DNA from: Gautieria morchelliformis
Taxonomy: Eukaryota; Basidiomycota; Agaricomycetes; Gomphales; Gomphaceae
Direction: 5' to 3'
DNA length: 64,000 nt
Assembly: GCA_015179125.1 (NCBI GenBank)
Contig: WHVA01000019.1
Span: 124,001-188,000, forward strand
A model generated the notes under the pieces. That model saw only the letters and a program-made list of their open reading frames with translations, was not told the DNA's origin and did no database searches. Shown here piece after piece: positions 9,376 through 21,210 of the stretch (the stretch's first letter is position 1; the number at the start of each line of letters is the position of its first letter). A program made the position numbers and the translations under genes.

Positions 9376-11973
9376 TTAAAAATTAAGAACCCACCCATGG
9401 CCCCACTCACTGGCTGGCTGTCTCCCACTTCTCATCATATCACGCAAACGTCCCGGGGGCCTTCTCCGCACGCTGTCCTTTTTCTGCGCTTTCACTATGT
9501 CATGTCGTAGTTTTGCATCAAGCGGCACGTACACTTTGTTGTGATAGAGGCCAAGCCCATCCTGTTCAGACCACTCTTCTCCTCGTAAATTGCCAGAGGA
9601 GCCCAGTTCTTTGAGAGCCTTGACAACCTTTTCATCCCGGTCTACACAGTTCCTTACTCGATTGAGGAAAGCATCACCTTCACCTGGGACTAACTGTGCA
9701 CCAGCCTCTGGGGGATTCGCCTTGATGTGGAACAAGTCAGGGGTAAGTAAGACTTGATTTTGGTTGTCTTCCTCCCCCCGCTTATGATCCACGCGTCGTG
9801 AGAGTGCATCAGGCTTGGCTGAATGACGACCAGGACGATGGATCAGCTCAAAATCAAAGCGAGAGAGGTAGAGTGAGCAGCGTGCTTGACGACGGTTCAG
9901 GTTTTGTGCAGTGCGGAAGTAGGTGAGATTCTGATGGTCATTGAGAATCTCAATCTTGTGCTTCATTCCCTCTAAGATGTGGTGCCATTCCTCTAATCCC
10001 CGAATCACAGAAAGAAGCTCCTTGTCATGGATGGCATAGTTGCGTTCAGCATCATTGAGGCTTTTGGAGACAAACCCCACAGGCCGCCATTTGCCATCAT
10101 CACATAGCTGGGACAGTACTGCTCCTGTGGCATAGGCTGAGGCATCTGTTTCAAGACGGAAATGTTTGTCTTGATCAGGGAGGACAAGGATCGGTGTTGA
10201 GGTGATGAGGAGTTTGAGCTTGTCAAAGGACGCTTGCTCTGGGCCATTTGGATCCCAAGACCATTGGGCATCCTGTTTTGTCAACTGGTTGAGGGGCTTT
10301 GCAATGTGTGAGAAGTCTTCCACAAATCTACGGTAGAAGTTGATGAAACCAAGGAATGATTTGACTTCAGTGACGTTACGTGGTATTGGCCAGTCCCGCA
10401 CCCCTGCAACCTTGACTGGGTCCATGGCAACCTGTCCTTGAGAGAGGATGAGGCCGAGATACTCCACCTCTAGTTGCTCAAATAGGCATTTTTCAGGTTT
10501 GAGGTACAGGTTGTTGGCCCGGAGGATTTCAAGGACACGTCGTACAATCCTACGATGTTCTTCAAGCGACTCTGTGAAGATGAGAATGTCGTCCATGAAC
10601 ACCACCACAACCCCTTCATCGATGAGACCCTTGAAGATGTCATTCATCATTGTCTGGAAGGTTGCTGGGCTGTTTGTGAGTCCAAAGAACATGACTAGAG
10701 GTTCATACAGGCCCCTATTTGTCTGAAAGGCTGCCTTCCACTCATCTCCCTCTTTTATGTGTACATTATTATATCCCCAGCGAATGTCAAGCTTTGTGAA
10801 GTATTTAGCCCTTCCAGCAGCAATCTTATTCATGATGTCTGGAACAAGGGGCAAAGGATAGGCATTCTTGATTGTTATATCATTGAGCTTTCGGTAGTCT
10901 TGCACAAATCTAAGACTGCCGTCCTTTTTCTTCACAAAGAAGACTGGAGATGCCATAGGTGACTTGGAGGGACGGATACGATGGCTCTTCAGGTTCTCCT
11001 CAAGGAAGTTATCCAGTTCCCTTTGCTCAACCGGTGACATTGGGTAAACCTTTGTGCTGAAGGGTTGTGCACCTGGAGTGAGCTCAATTGCATGGTCCCA
11101 GGGCTTTCGAGGAGGCAGTTGGTCAAATGACCCCTTAGAAAACACATCCTTGAACTCCTGGTATGGTTTAGGGACAAGGTCCTCGAAGGATCTGACTGGT
11201 GCAGACTTGCTGGCCCATTCAGCAAGCTGTTGGGAGACAGTCCGGCCTGCGCCAATCATTTCAGGACTCTCATTCACAAAGATGACAAAGGTCCTGTCTC
11301 CTTCCTCAAGTAGGGAGCGGGTGTGCTGTATGGGAACCTCCTCTTGATTTACACTCTCTCCTGGAACAGTTTCGACTGTGGGCCCTCTGACAACAGGTCT
11401 GCCCCCACATGACTTGGGACAGCGTGTCATCTTCACATCTCCTGTACGCCAGTCAACTTCTGGGTTGTGTTCAACAAGCCATGTGTGACCAAGAATGATG
11501 GCAAGTCGTCCAAGGCTCGTGACAGAGAATGTGGCACGTTCCGTATGATCCCCAAAGGTGCAAATGAGGTCGACTTCTTCCTTGATTGAGCCAGCCTCAT
11601 TTGGGGTACCATCAATATTGTAGACGGGGATGGCACGGGGTAGGGGGCGGGTCCGAAGCCTGTGTTCCCTCACAAACTCCACATCGATGAACATCCCTGT
11701 AGCACCACTGTCAAGGAGGGAGTCAATTGCAAGTGGATGCCCTGTGACCTTGAGAGGTACTTTGGTGCATCGGCGGAGGTCAGCAGTACGGACATATAGA
11801 GGGACTGGAAGGTTTGCATTAGCAACTGGAGCGATGGGTTGGGTTTTCGGCATGGCTGGTTTGGTTTCAGTTCGATCAGGGATAGGAGAAGGATGCATCA
11901 TATCGCCTGTGATCCCTATTGTACATGTTTCAAGAACTGAAAACCGATTCGTCGAGCGGGGCATGTCTTTCAC
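9376..11973 (-). pseudogene. Ty3/gypsy pol: protease, RT, RNase H; integrase lost
   Basis: This is a long open frame of 865 residues. The protease DSGATG is at residue 88. RT runs from about 330, with QDYRKLN, LDIRWGYNNV and the catalytic VFMDD at 458-462. RNase H begins at the RLETDAS block near 607 and ends in HRPGRHSAKPDALSRR. After LRHDIVKAQ the frame decays and stops, so the zinc-binding domain, integrase core and any chromodomain are absent. Gag lies just upstream (11985-13091) in another frame, the usual frameshift arrangement of gypsy elements. The RT itself looks intact. Confidence 0.93.
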
Positions 11974-11984
11974 CGCTGACTGGC

Positions 11985-13091
11985 CTAAAAACCCTTTCCT
12001 TCCTCTTGGACAGGGGCTTCCACCTTCTCTTTGCGTTCCTCTATCGCCGCTGCTACAGATTTAGAGACAATTGCTGCAATGTCTGCCTCTGTGAGGTTTG
12101 CACGGATTCGTGGCTTGCGAGGTTCAGGACAGTCTGGTGAAATGTGACCAGGTCTCTTACAGTTGTAGCAGGTTCGTGTTTCGGTGCGGCGGCAGGATGA
12201 GTCAATGTCCATAGGTGTCGTGTTACTGGGTGATGCTGTGGCAACAGGAGCCATAGCAGGAGTGTGGAGTGGTCGGGCAGGAGGAGGGCGATTAGGGACA
12301 TGAGGTGTCTGTGCCTTCCTGACCTCTAACAGACGGCGATGATTGCGGTCAATCTGACAGGCTGCTTCCTTCCAGGCTTTGAGGTTGGATGGAAGAAAGG
12401 GCTGGGCATGGATCTTGTCAAGGATACCTGCTGGAAGGCCACGAGCATAGGCATCCTCGGGTGCCTCATCATTAAAGCCTGTCCTGCCTGCCAGGATCTC
12501 AAATTGAGCCGTGTATTCATCTGCCGACATTCCTGACGCCATCCTAAGGTCATGCAGCTTAGTGCGAGCCGTTCTGGCACGATCTGGGTCACCAAAGGCC
12601 TCCTCCACACGTTTAATAAACCCCTCCAGAGTGGATATAGAGGAGGTGCCATCAATGACAGCCTGTGTCTCGTTGTGTGCCCATATCTCCGCAGAGCCTC
12701 CCGTCATGAAGGAAAGAGCATATAGGATCTTTGTGCGTTCATCTGGGAAGGATGCTGGCTGGACAGCGATGGACAACTTGATAGACCTGATAAACCCTTC
12801 AGTCTCTGCATGGTCTCCATTGAACTTCTCCGGTTCTGCTGCTTTGATAGAGCAAGTAGATGGAGGGACACTGTGAGGTACTGAGGGTGCAAGGGCTTGA
12901 GCAGCAGCAACAGCAGCGTTGGTGGCAGCATTGGCTAAGTGGTCGTGAACGTTAGCAATCTGATTCTGCAGTTCCTGATTCTGCAGTTGAAGTTGCTGCA
13001 ACTGCTGTGCTTGGCTGGAAAGGAGGCCTCGAAGAAATGGCCCATGGTCACCCAGGGCGTCCCAGTATGCGTCTGGGAGTTGGTCTGCCAT
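11985..13091 (-). CDS. Ty3/gypsy gag polyprotein
   Basis: A retrotransposon gag-domain protein. The open frame extends to 13229, but the start MADQLPDAYWDAL at 13091 fits gypsy gags better, because the preceding 46 residues read like leader sequence. A Gln-rich coiled-coil stretch follows. The gag core is EKFNGDHAETEGFIRSIKLS ... FIKRVEEAFGDPD. A CCHC zinc knuckle (CYNCKRPGHISPDC) near the C-terminus binds RNA. It ends 12 bases upstream of the first ATG of pol. It appears intact, although its element lacks integrase and at least the 3' LTR. Confidence 0.88.
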   Translation of the reverse strand: MADQLPDAYWDALGDHGPFLRGLLSSQAQQLQQLQLQNQELQNQIANVHDHLANAATNAAVAAAQALAPSVPHSVPPSTCSIKAAEPEKFNGDHAETEGFIRSIKLSIAVQPASFPDERTKILYALSFMTGGSAEIWAHNETQAVIDGTSSISTLEGFIKRVEEAFGDPDRARTARTKLHDLRMASGMSADEYTAQFEILAGRTGFNDEAPEDAYARGLPAGILDKIHAQPFLPSNLKAWKEAACQIDRNHRRLLEVRKAQTPHVPNRPPPARPLHTPAMAPVATASPSNTTPMDIDSSCRRTETRTCYNCKRPGHISPDCPEPRKPRIRANLTEADIAAIVSKSVAAAIEERKEKVEAPVQEEGKGF

Positions 13092-13229
13092 AGGCTGAGA
13101 TGAAGGCTGGTTAAGAAAAGTGTGTGGGGTCGTCCTATGAGCTTGATCTTCTGGGAGGGCAACACTAATGACGAAGCCACAACCAAGGATACTCAAGGAG
13201 ATAAGAGCCGATACTAGGACAATGACCAA

Positions 13230-13309
13230 CTGTGTAGTGGGTATCCTCAGTTTATAACTCTACCAATGATAGATACATGGGGACTTGCCTGTGTAGTGGG
13301 TATCCTCAG
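13230..13309 (-). repeat. 21-base direct repeat in the gypsy leader/LTR edge
   Basis: CTGTGTAGTGGGTATCCTCAG occurs identically at 13230-13250 and 13289-13309, upstream of gypsy gag. It may mark the end of the 5' LTR duplicated by slippage or a primer-binding region copied twice. The other LTR is missing, so the LTR border cannot be fixed. A satellite-like stretch with TGGAAACT and GACGGAAGGT units follows at 13383-13510. Confidence 0.6.
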
Positions 13310-13515
13310 AGATCAAGCTGAGGAAACGCCACCACACGGGCTACAGTCTTATAGCGCTGGCAAGGCTTACATAATAGGGGAGATGGAAACTTGTAGAAGG
13401 TTACGGAAAGTGACGGAAAGTGACATGTGACAGAAGGTGACAGAAGGTTATGGAAACTGACGGAAGGTGACGGAAACTCATGGAAGGAAATAGAAACTTG
13501 TGGAAGGAAACGCGT

Positions 13516-13784
13516 GAACCCTGACAGGCACCTTCACCGGCGAAAGGATTGTTGCTACTTAAACAACCTTTCCTTGACACCTTGCACGTTACATCGTCAA
13601 GTGCCATGAGCTATTTCACTTCGACTGTAGATCAGGGTGAATTCTTTTCAAGTAACCCTCTTACTTCTTAACCCTTACCTCTTCAGTACTATTAACTGGG
13701 CGATTCACTAGATCACACATGCTATTCAGGCATTCGCCAGGTTCACTAACATGCGATATTAATGCCCAAAATCCAATCTTGACA
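13516..13784 (+). repeat. Truncated LTR fragment, TGTCA family
   Basis: The last 270 bases of the solo-LTR family, from the CACCTTCACCGGCGAAAGG block to CCAATCTTGACA. It abuts the next family member directly at 13785. No target duplication is recognisable. Confidence 0.65.
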
Positions 13785-15401
13785 CCTTCTTCCATTCCAT
13801 TGTACATGTGTTTCATCTATTTGTATCCTGGCTGCGCACTCCCATCCAACCCTGACTCCAGACGGCCTCTTCCCTATTCGCTGATATCATATGAGCATTC
13901 AATATAAGTAGTTTCCATTCGCATGTATATTGCCCAGCTCAATTATCATATGTCCATCTTGTGCAAAACAGACTGTGACCATCATCTTGAGCCCTCTCCT
14001 GTAGATTCCAAAGGAGGACTTAAGCACCACTGGTGAGTTTTCATACTCCACCTTCGTTACCTTAGCCTTCATATTAGTATCTGCACTGTCGGCGAAGGGC
14101 CCTGAAGGAGCACCTTTGCCGGCGAAAGGATTGTTGTGTCAAGATTGGTTTTTAGGCGTTAATATCGTGTATTAGTGAACACAGCAAATTCCCGAATAAC
14201 TTGTGTGAATAAGTATGCCGTTCGGCGAATAGGTGAACCAATGAATGTTCACAAGGTAAGAGAGTCGCCCGAACGGGGCTCACCCTATCTACAGTCATAG
14301 CGAAATAGCCCGTGGCCCTTGACGATGTGACGTGCAAGGTCTCACGGAAGGGCTGCCCAAGTCTCGACAATCCCTTCGCTGGCGAAGGTGCTCCTTCAGA
14401 GCCCTTCGCCAACAGCACAGAAAATGGTTCGAAGGCTAAGGTAACGAAGATGAAGTATGAGAACTCACCAGTGGCGCCTAAGTCCTCTGCTAGTCGAAGA
14501 TAGAAATCTCCAAGAGAAGGCTTAAGACGATGACCACAGCGAGGTCGAAGTTGCACAAGATGAACGACATATGATAATTGAACTGGGGAATATACATGCG
14601 AATGTAAACTACTTATATCGAATGCTCGTAAGGTATTAGTGAATAGGAAGGAGGCCGTCGTGAGTTAGGGCCGGATAGGGGTGCACAGTCATGATACTAA
14701 GTAGATAGAATAGACATACAATAGAGTGAGGGGAGAACACGAACATGAAACAATGGAGAGTAAAGGGGGCGAAGGCACTTATGGACAAAACCATGTCTTG
14801 GGACCCGCACACATGCTACCCTGCACGGACTCTTCGTTTACTGGGTTGATCCCACACGACCTATGGGAGGGACGCCCTGCGAACACACTTTGATCATACG
14901 AATGCCCAATGGGGTTGGATTAAGAAGATGATGGGGTTAATGATGAACCATCATGCCGGGTGACTGGTATTGATCATATTTGATGGCGTGCCTGCTGGTG
15001 AAATGCGCGAGGAGCGAATAGCGGTTCGGAGAATGGGGCAAACAGCGGGTAGAGTAGACGTGGAGGGGGAGTGGTCGGTGGGTGCGGCGAACTCTGGCGA
15101 AGATGCTAGGGAGTGACGAGGGGGAACATAGAGGTAGCACGGTAGGAGAAATAAACCGGTCGTGACATGTTGCTACTTAAACAACCTTTCCGTGACACCT
15201 TTCATGTTACATCATCAAATGTCACACGCTACTTCGCTACGACTGTAGATAGGGCGAGCTCCATTCAGGCAGCCCTCTTATCTTCTGAACATTTATTGGT
15301 TCACCTTATTCACCGAACGGCACACTTCTTTGCACAAGCTATTCGGGAATTCGCTGTGTTCACTAATACATGATATTAACACCTAAAAACCAATCTTGAC
15401 A
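13785..15401 (+). mobile_element. TGTCA-family LTR, split by a nested copy
   Basis: A plus-strand family member, lacking its first several hundred bases, ending AACCAATCTTGACA at 15401. It is interrupted at 14137-15167 by another copy in the opposite orientation. The sequence left of the break (CGAAAGGATTGTTG) continues on the right as TTGCTACTTAAACAACC, as seen uninterrupted at 13543-13570. A TATA-like box (CAATATAAGTAG) lies near 13900. Confidence 0.75.
14137..15167 (-). mobile_element. Solo LTR nested in an LTR of the same family
   Basis: This 1031-base segment starts TGTCAAGATTGG and ends CGGTCGTGACA, flanked by TGTTG (14132-14136 and 15168-15172). The empty site is preserved in the neighbouring fragment at 13543-13560, which confirms the exact borders and the 5-base target duplication. 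It is shorter than the copies at 2292 and 6642 because an internal segment is missing. Confidence 0.85.
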
Positions 15402-15539
15402 AAGGGAACAATACAGCTGAAGTACAAACCCACCTCTGAAATGACCGCAGACATCTTCATGAAGTTCCTTTCCACTCCTTCCTATAACCTTCATGCAGAG
15501 TCACTCAGCCTCACTGCCTTAACACTAGAGAGGGAGTAG
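15402..15539 (+). pseudogene. 3' tip of a copia polyprotein (RNase H end)
   Basis: The plus strand reads GTIQLKYKPTSEMTADIFMKF and ends SLTALTLERE-stop at 15537-15539. This is the usual C-terminus of copia RNase H (compare IPTLDNPADILTKPL at 1086). A purine-rich GAGAGGGAGTAGTAGG overlaps the stop and would be the polypurine tract. An LTR would begin at TGTTGCATAG near 15553, but its second border was not found. Everything upstream is lost to the LTR cluster. Confidence 0.75.
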
Positions 15540-16404
15540 TAGGAAAACGAGTGTTGCATAGTTTGGCTCAGTCTGGTACTCAGTTAGGAAATGGTTCGTG
15601 CTCTTTCTTACTCATTCTGAGACACACATATATGTATGAGCACATGTACAATAGTGTAGTCTTCCCAGTGTCTTTCAATGTCACTGGGAATGTACAATTG
15701 TCTTTAGGAACGATGAGCTTATCTTTCAAAGACTCCCAGCTACCTAGCAACTTGTCACGGAGTGAATGGAGCATGTGTGGTTTCTTGGATATGACGATAT
15801 TACTAGTAGGACAGGGTCGTGGTTGCACATGTTGTTAGCACTGATGAAGGATTAGTATGTTAATAGACACACATGCACTAGTACTGGCAGAACACGAGGA
15901 ACTGAGCAATACGTATCAATGCATTGTAGTGGCAGTACAATAAGGACAAGACACTTGTGACCGCAAGACCTTCACAGCCCCAAGTATACAGGTTTTCTTT
16001 TTTTTTTTCTTGCCAGGGAGGGGAAATCTGCTAGCAGACAAACTTCCTTTCAGGAAGACAGTGTGGGGTTTTTACCCACTAAAACCCCCCCTCCTCGTCA
16101 GCCGGGCTCTCTTGTCACTGGCCTGGCTCCCAAGGTTCGCCAGGCCACACTCGCTGCCCATTGGGGCAACAGTCGGGTTTGATGTGGATCTGATCCCACA
16201 CGGCTCTTGGCTATTAATATCAATAATCATGATGATTTTAAAGTAATATATATATATATATATATGTTTTTGTGTTTTTCTGTTTTCACCCATCCCCTAT
16301 TTCTTCACTCGGGAGCATCCTGTCCCATCTTTTGATGGTGAGGTCTCCTTTTTGTAGTGTCACTGCAAAGTCTGTGCTTGCCCATTTCTCCTTGAAGCAT
16401 GTTA
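15540..16404. other. Intergenic: probable decayed copia LTR, poly(T) tract, TA microsatellite
   Basis: 15553-15990 follows a copia C-terminus and polypurine tract and is probably LTR sequence without a recognised end. A T-rich tract lies at 15995-16010. A (TA)n microsatellite of about 20 bases lies at 16245-16265. No gene is recognised here. Confidence 0.4.
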
Positions 16405-16740
16405 TCTCTCAGTTTCTCTTTTGCTTATCTTTTCTCATCAGGGCCATTGAGTGTTCCCTTTGTATCAGGTGGTTTATTTCTGCCACCCATCTCACCCTCA
16501 CTTCTTTCTTTGTGAAGGTTTTTTCTCTGATTGTGGCATCACGCACACCCTTAGCAATCTCACTATACGTGAAGTCGTTGTTCTCCCACTCGTGCCAGGT
16601 GGCCCAAAGCATGATGTCCAGCTTCTGCAGTTTTACAAACTTGCCCGCAAGAAGGCGGTCAAATTTCCCCAGCCAGAAGGTGAGCACGCCCCTATACTCA
16701 GTGCCAATTACATTCGCCTCGAGTTCGATCTGTTGTAATT
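16405..16740 (-). pseudogene. F-box-like gene copy A, C-terminal fragment
   Basis: The minus strand reads FDRLLAGKFVKLQKLDIMLWATWHEWENNDFTYSEIAKGVRDA, closely similar to the C-termini of copies B (16983-18343) and C (19135-20427). Only this end remains, and nothing of the F-box part is present. It is the leftmost unit of a tandem array. The sequence following copy A (16740-16985) resembles that following copy B (18850-19100), which shows that the duplication included flanking DNA. Confidence 0.7.
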
Positions 16741-16982
16741 TGTTAGAAGTGTCAGTATTGGAGTGTTCGGCTGCCTTCGGTGAAATTCAGCAAATCACAC
16801 ATTGAGTGTTGCGTTCGGCGAGCTGAAACTGAGCAAACTAAATCACAAGACTGCACCACCCGAACTGGCACGTTTCTAATTGCTAATTACAATTCGGTAG
16901 CCGAACGAGCACTTAGTTGGGAAAAATACTCATGATTCGACACGAGGTTCGAGTGCGTGCGGCTGTATACATTGTAGTTATT

Positions 16983-18343
16983 TCAGAACTGTTCCATGTC
17001 CTCAAATTCATAATCTCCGCACCCAACATACACTGAAACACCTCGCTTTACTAACAATGGATGTGCCTTACGTATACCCTTAGAAATCCCACTATACGCG
17101 TTCTGCCGGTCGTCCCAGGTGGCCCAAAGCGTGATGTCCAGCTTCTGCAGTTTTCGAAACTTGCCCGCAAGAAGGCGGTCAATTTGCCCCCAGCCAGAAG
17201 GTGAGCACGCCTCCCTATACCCAGTGCCAATTAACGCGTCAAGTTTGATCTCTTCTAATTTGTTAGAAGTGCCAATATTGGAAAGGAGACGTAGAAGCCA
17301 GTTCATCCCGAATGATTCCGGGTACATTTCCCAGTCGCCCAATGGCAATGCAATACTGATATTCACCAAACATAGGCATCTAATATTCGGAGTAAATTCC
17401 AGTTTGATGTCAAACCCTAGCTCTGGCGATGCTAAACCTATCGAGTTAGATAGCCCGTTTGAGTTCGAAATGGTGGTCACTCACGCATATCCACTTTAAC
17501 TGGCACGCGAAATCCCAGATATTTGAGTGAGCTGCCAATCGTGCGAAGCAGGCGGTTTAGAGCTTGTTCGTCGCCTTCGCGCAGATGATCTACACACAAA
17601 GTATGTATGTGCGACACCTCAAAATGCGATCGAGGCCCAAGAAACCAGTCAACGTATGCGTGGCAATTGCCTGCAAACCCTAGACGTAAATTCAGATGAG
17701 AAAGGTGTCTGCTCTCCAAGGCAGGCCTGGATTCATCATCATTTTCCTCTTCGTCTTATAGCGCCAAGGGGTCATGAAACTGCAACGATGGCAAAACGAC
17801 ATCAGTTAACGAGAAGCCCATTGGACCTTCAGCATGAAATATAAGACTCACGAAGTCGACCGAGCCGCTTTCATCACGAGTAATGTCGAGTGTTAGGAAT
17901 GTGATCGAGGGTAGCATGAGCAGCCATCGAAGCGATTGACGGAGATCTACTGTTAATAAATTCCAATCCAGCCTGTATAGTTTTATATCCTGGAGCTTGC
18001 TGAGCTTGCGTAACACCGCTGCGAAGAGCGATTGATCCATAGCCTGGTGCGCCTCAATCCTGTGCGCCCTGTCCCAGTACGACATGTAATCATACCAGAA
18101 CACCTCCAGCTCTCGGAAGTAATCGGCAAGATGGGGGTAACTGAGTAAAGTTTGAGCCAGTCGCTTGCAGTCATCGCTGTCCAGTGCAAGAGTTACCCGC
18201 CGGAAAAGAATGCGTTGGCTCGATAGACGCCATGACCTGCAAACCAGTGAACACGCGAGTAAAGCATCGCGGTCACGCCAGTCCTGGAGATTGTCGGTAA
18301 CGGCATCGATCAGCTCTTGTGGTACCGTACTGTTGTCCCTCAT
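16983..18343 (-). pseudogene. F-box-like protein gene copy B, broken
   Basis: From ATG at 18343 the reading VPQELIDAVTDNLQDWRDRDALLACSLVCRSW fits the F-box-like N-terminus common in Agaricomycetes. In that family it recruits Skp1, and a leucine-rich tail recognises targets. The frame runs to GFSLTDVVLPSLQFHDPLAL and is cut by TAA at 17756-17758, where copy C reads on with APEDEEEN. It resumes in the same frame, meets TGA where copy C has Trp (MREW), and then shows a one-base deletion before the last part (16983-17480). Removing three lesions would give about 450 residues, typical for the family. No introns are needed. Confidence 0.85.
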
Positions 18344-19134
18344 GCTCGCGTGACAGACTGCAGTAGCGGCGATGTAGGAGGATAATTAGCTGGGACTATG
18401 GTTCAGTGCCGTCGTCGAAACGAATAACGCGTCGAGGTGGTTGTCGCAGAATCGTTCTCAGGGGCCTTGTCCAAGGCTTTGCAGTGCGCTAGTTCGCACC
18501 AAGTATCAGAGGGCCGCAGATCTACCAGACTGTAGGTGTGTACTCGGCCGCCCCTCCAGTGGCAAAAGCTAGATTTCTCACTACCAGTCAGCCTTATATG
18601 CTCGTCAAGTCAACTCGTGATGTCGGGTCAGAAGGAACTAGGTATTAGTACTAGTCAAGGGCAGAACAAAGACTGAACAACGGTAGACGTACAAGGGGCT
18701 TCAAGGGATGTCAAAATATTAAAAAGCCTTTCTTGTCAATATCTCCCCGTGACACCGTTATCCTAGTCAAAGTAGAACACCGCGTGGAGTGTTATGTAAT
18801 CCGTGTGATCCACGTTTCCGTGACTCATCAAGCTGAATGTCACGAGTGACCGGACTGGAGTGTTCCGCTGCCCTCGATGAAGTTGAGCAAGATCACACAC
18901 ATATTGAGTGTTGCGTTCGGCGAACTGAAACTGAGCAAACGAAATCACAAGACGGCATCACCCGAATTGGCAATGCGTTTTCTAATTGTTAATCACAATT
19001 CCAGCCGAACGAGCGCTTAGTCGGGAAAAATACTCATGATGCTCGAGATTCGAGACGAGGGTCAACTCCGTGCGGCTGTGTATATATTGGATTTCTTTCA
19101 AAATACAATCATACCTTCTTCCAATTCCCCCAAA
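18344..19134. other. Upstream region of copy B and downstream region of copy C
   Basis: 18344-18790 is the 5' flank of copy B and is similar to 25893-26340, the 5' flank of copy C. 18850-19134 is the 3' flank of copy C and is similar to 16740-16985. The array therefore consists of repeated units of about 2 kb including flanks. No other gene is recognised. Confidence 0.65.
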
Positions 19135-20427
19135 TCAGCAAAATAGCAACAAACACGGACTGAAACACCGAGCAATCTCCTCATAGTCGACGTACTTGTT
19201 ATCCCAGCGGTCCGAGGTTGAATAAAGCGTGATGGCCAGTGTGCCCAGTTTTCGAAAATTGCCCGCAAGAAGGCGGTCAATTTGCCCCCAGCCAGAAGGT
19301 GAGCACGCCTCCCTATACCCAGTGCCAATTAACGCGTCGAGTTTGATCTCTTCTAATTTTTTAGAAGTGCTAATATTGGAAAGGAGACGTAGAGGCCAGT
19401 CTATCCCGAATGATTCCGGGTACATTTCCGAGTCGCCCAATGGCAATCCAATACTGATATTCGTCAAACATAGGGTTCTAATATTCAGTTTGATGTCGAA
19501 CCCTAGGCCTGGCGATGTTAAAGCTATCGAGTTAGATAGCCTATTTGAGTTCGACATAGGTGGCCACTCACGCATACCCCCTTTAGCTGGCACGCGAAAT
19601 CCGGGATGTTCTAGTGAGCAGCCAATTGTGCGAAGCAGGCGGTTTAGAGCTTGTTCGTCGTCTTTGCGCAGATGATCTACACCCAAAGACCGTATGTGCG
19701 ACACCTCAAAATGCGATCGAGGCCCAAGAAACCAGTCAACGTATGCATCGCAATTGCCCTCAAACCCCAGACCTAAATTCAGGTGAGAAAGGTGTCTGCG
19801 CTTTAAGTCAGGCCTTGATTCATCATCATTTTCCTCTTCATCTTCTGGCGCCAAGGGGTCATGAAACTGCAACGATGGAAAAACGACATCAGTCAATGAG
19901 AAGCCCATTAGACCTTCAACATGAAATATAAGACTCACGAAGTCGACCGGCGGGCCGCTTCCATACCAAGTAATGTCGAGTGTTAGGAATGTGATCGAGG
20001 GTAGCATGAGCAGCCATCGAAGCGATTGACGGAGGTCTACTGTCATTAAACTCCTCCAGCCTGTATAGTTTTATGTCCTGGAGCTTGCTGAGCTTGCGTA
20101 ACACCGCTGCGAAGAGCGATTGATCTATAGCCTGGTGCGCCTCAATCCTGTGCGCCCTGTCCCAGTACGACATGTAATCATACCAGAACACCTCCAGCTC
20201 TCAGAAGTAATTGGCAAGATGAGGATAACTGAGTAATGTTTCATCCAGTTCCTCCCAGTCATCTCTGTCCAGTGCAAGAGCCACCCGTCGGAAAAGAAGG
20301 CGTTGGCTCGAGAGACGCCATGAACTGCGAACCAGTGAACACGCGAGTAAAGCATCGCCGTTCCGCACGTCCTGGAGATTGTCGGTAATCGCATCGATCA
20401 GCTCTTGTGGTAGCGTACTGTTGTCCC
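19135..20427 (-). pseudogene. F-box-like protein gene copy C, split at its start by a hAT-like element
   Basis: The body reads QELIDAITDNLQD ... VDLRQSLRWLLMLPSITFLTLDITW ... EACSPSGWGQIDRLLAGNFRKL, colinear with copy B. The start codon (25892) and first bases lie on the other side of the element at 20428-25880. Within the body there is a TGA in YF-stop-ELEVFWYDY where copy B has CGA (Arg), and a frameshift near 20050 (YRLEEFNDS versus YRLDWNLL). From 20046 to 19135 the frame is open. The C-terminus diverges from copy B. Confidence 0.85.
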
Positions 20428-20984
20428 TAGTGTTCTGCGGGCTCGGGCTGGGCTCAAAAGCCCGGGCTTGGGCTCGGCCTGGAGGGGCTCGGGCTCGTCA
20501 AATTCTGAGCCCGGCCCGGGCTAAAGCCCGGGCCTGCGGGTGGGCAATCGTCGAAGGGGATGCCACAGCGACCCCAGCGCGATATACGCAAAAAATGATG
20601 ACGCGCAAGACCACAAAGAGTGAGATTTGAAGTCTGTTTTCTTTAGTCCGTCGGAAAAACCGTCAATGACGGCACAGGATGCGGATGATGCAGACTTTGA
20701 GGATGGTCAGCGAAGTTTTACAGCGAGAATCTACTTACCATCAAAGATGTATGGAAAGCCGGACTGACCAGCTTCATTTTTAGCTGCCGCACCACCACTG
20801 TGTCGGTCGCGATTTATCAGCGGATGGGTCGGCATGAACCCTTAGACCCCAAAGACAGCTGTCTCGGAGGAGTATGCTCAAGAGTAATACTCACCGGCTA
20901 GATATCTATGGAACTCCAAAGACTCCTCGACAGGGCGACCCGCGAGTGGTCGAGCCCCTTTGGTGGCAGACTGACGGTAGACTT

Positions 20985-21210
20985 GACGATCGTCACGTTC
21001 ACCGTTCGTGCGTGCGGTTCCCGTGCACCGTACGTGCATACGGCGGACGATGGACGTGAACCGTACGTGGATACTGCGACGGTGCACGTGCACCGTACGT
21101 GCCTACGGCAGACAGTGCACGTGAACCGCATCATGTGCAGAGGGCGGACGGTTCACCTGCACCGTTCGTGCGTGCGGTTCCCGTGCACTGTACGTGGATA
21201 CGGCTGTTCC
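20985..21210. repeat. CG-rich interspersed repeats around CGTACGTG
   Basis: Imperfect units with the core GTGCACCGTACGTG and TACGGCGGACG occur about every 30-60 bases, partly in inverted orientation (CACGTGCACC, ACGTGAACC). A second cluster of the same units lies at 21835-21965. Several short open frames arise from this composition and are not genes. The role is unknown; it could be a protein-binding array or a minisatellite of the mobile element. Confidence 0.65.
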
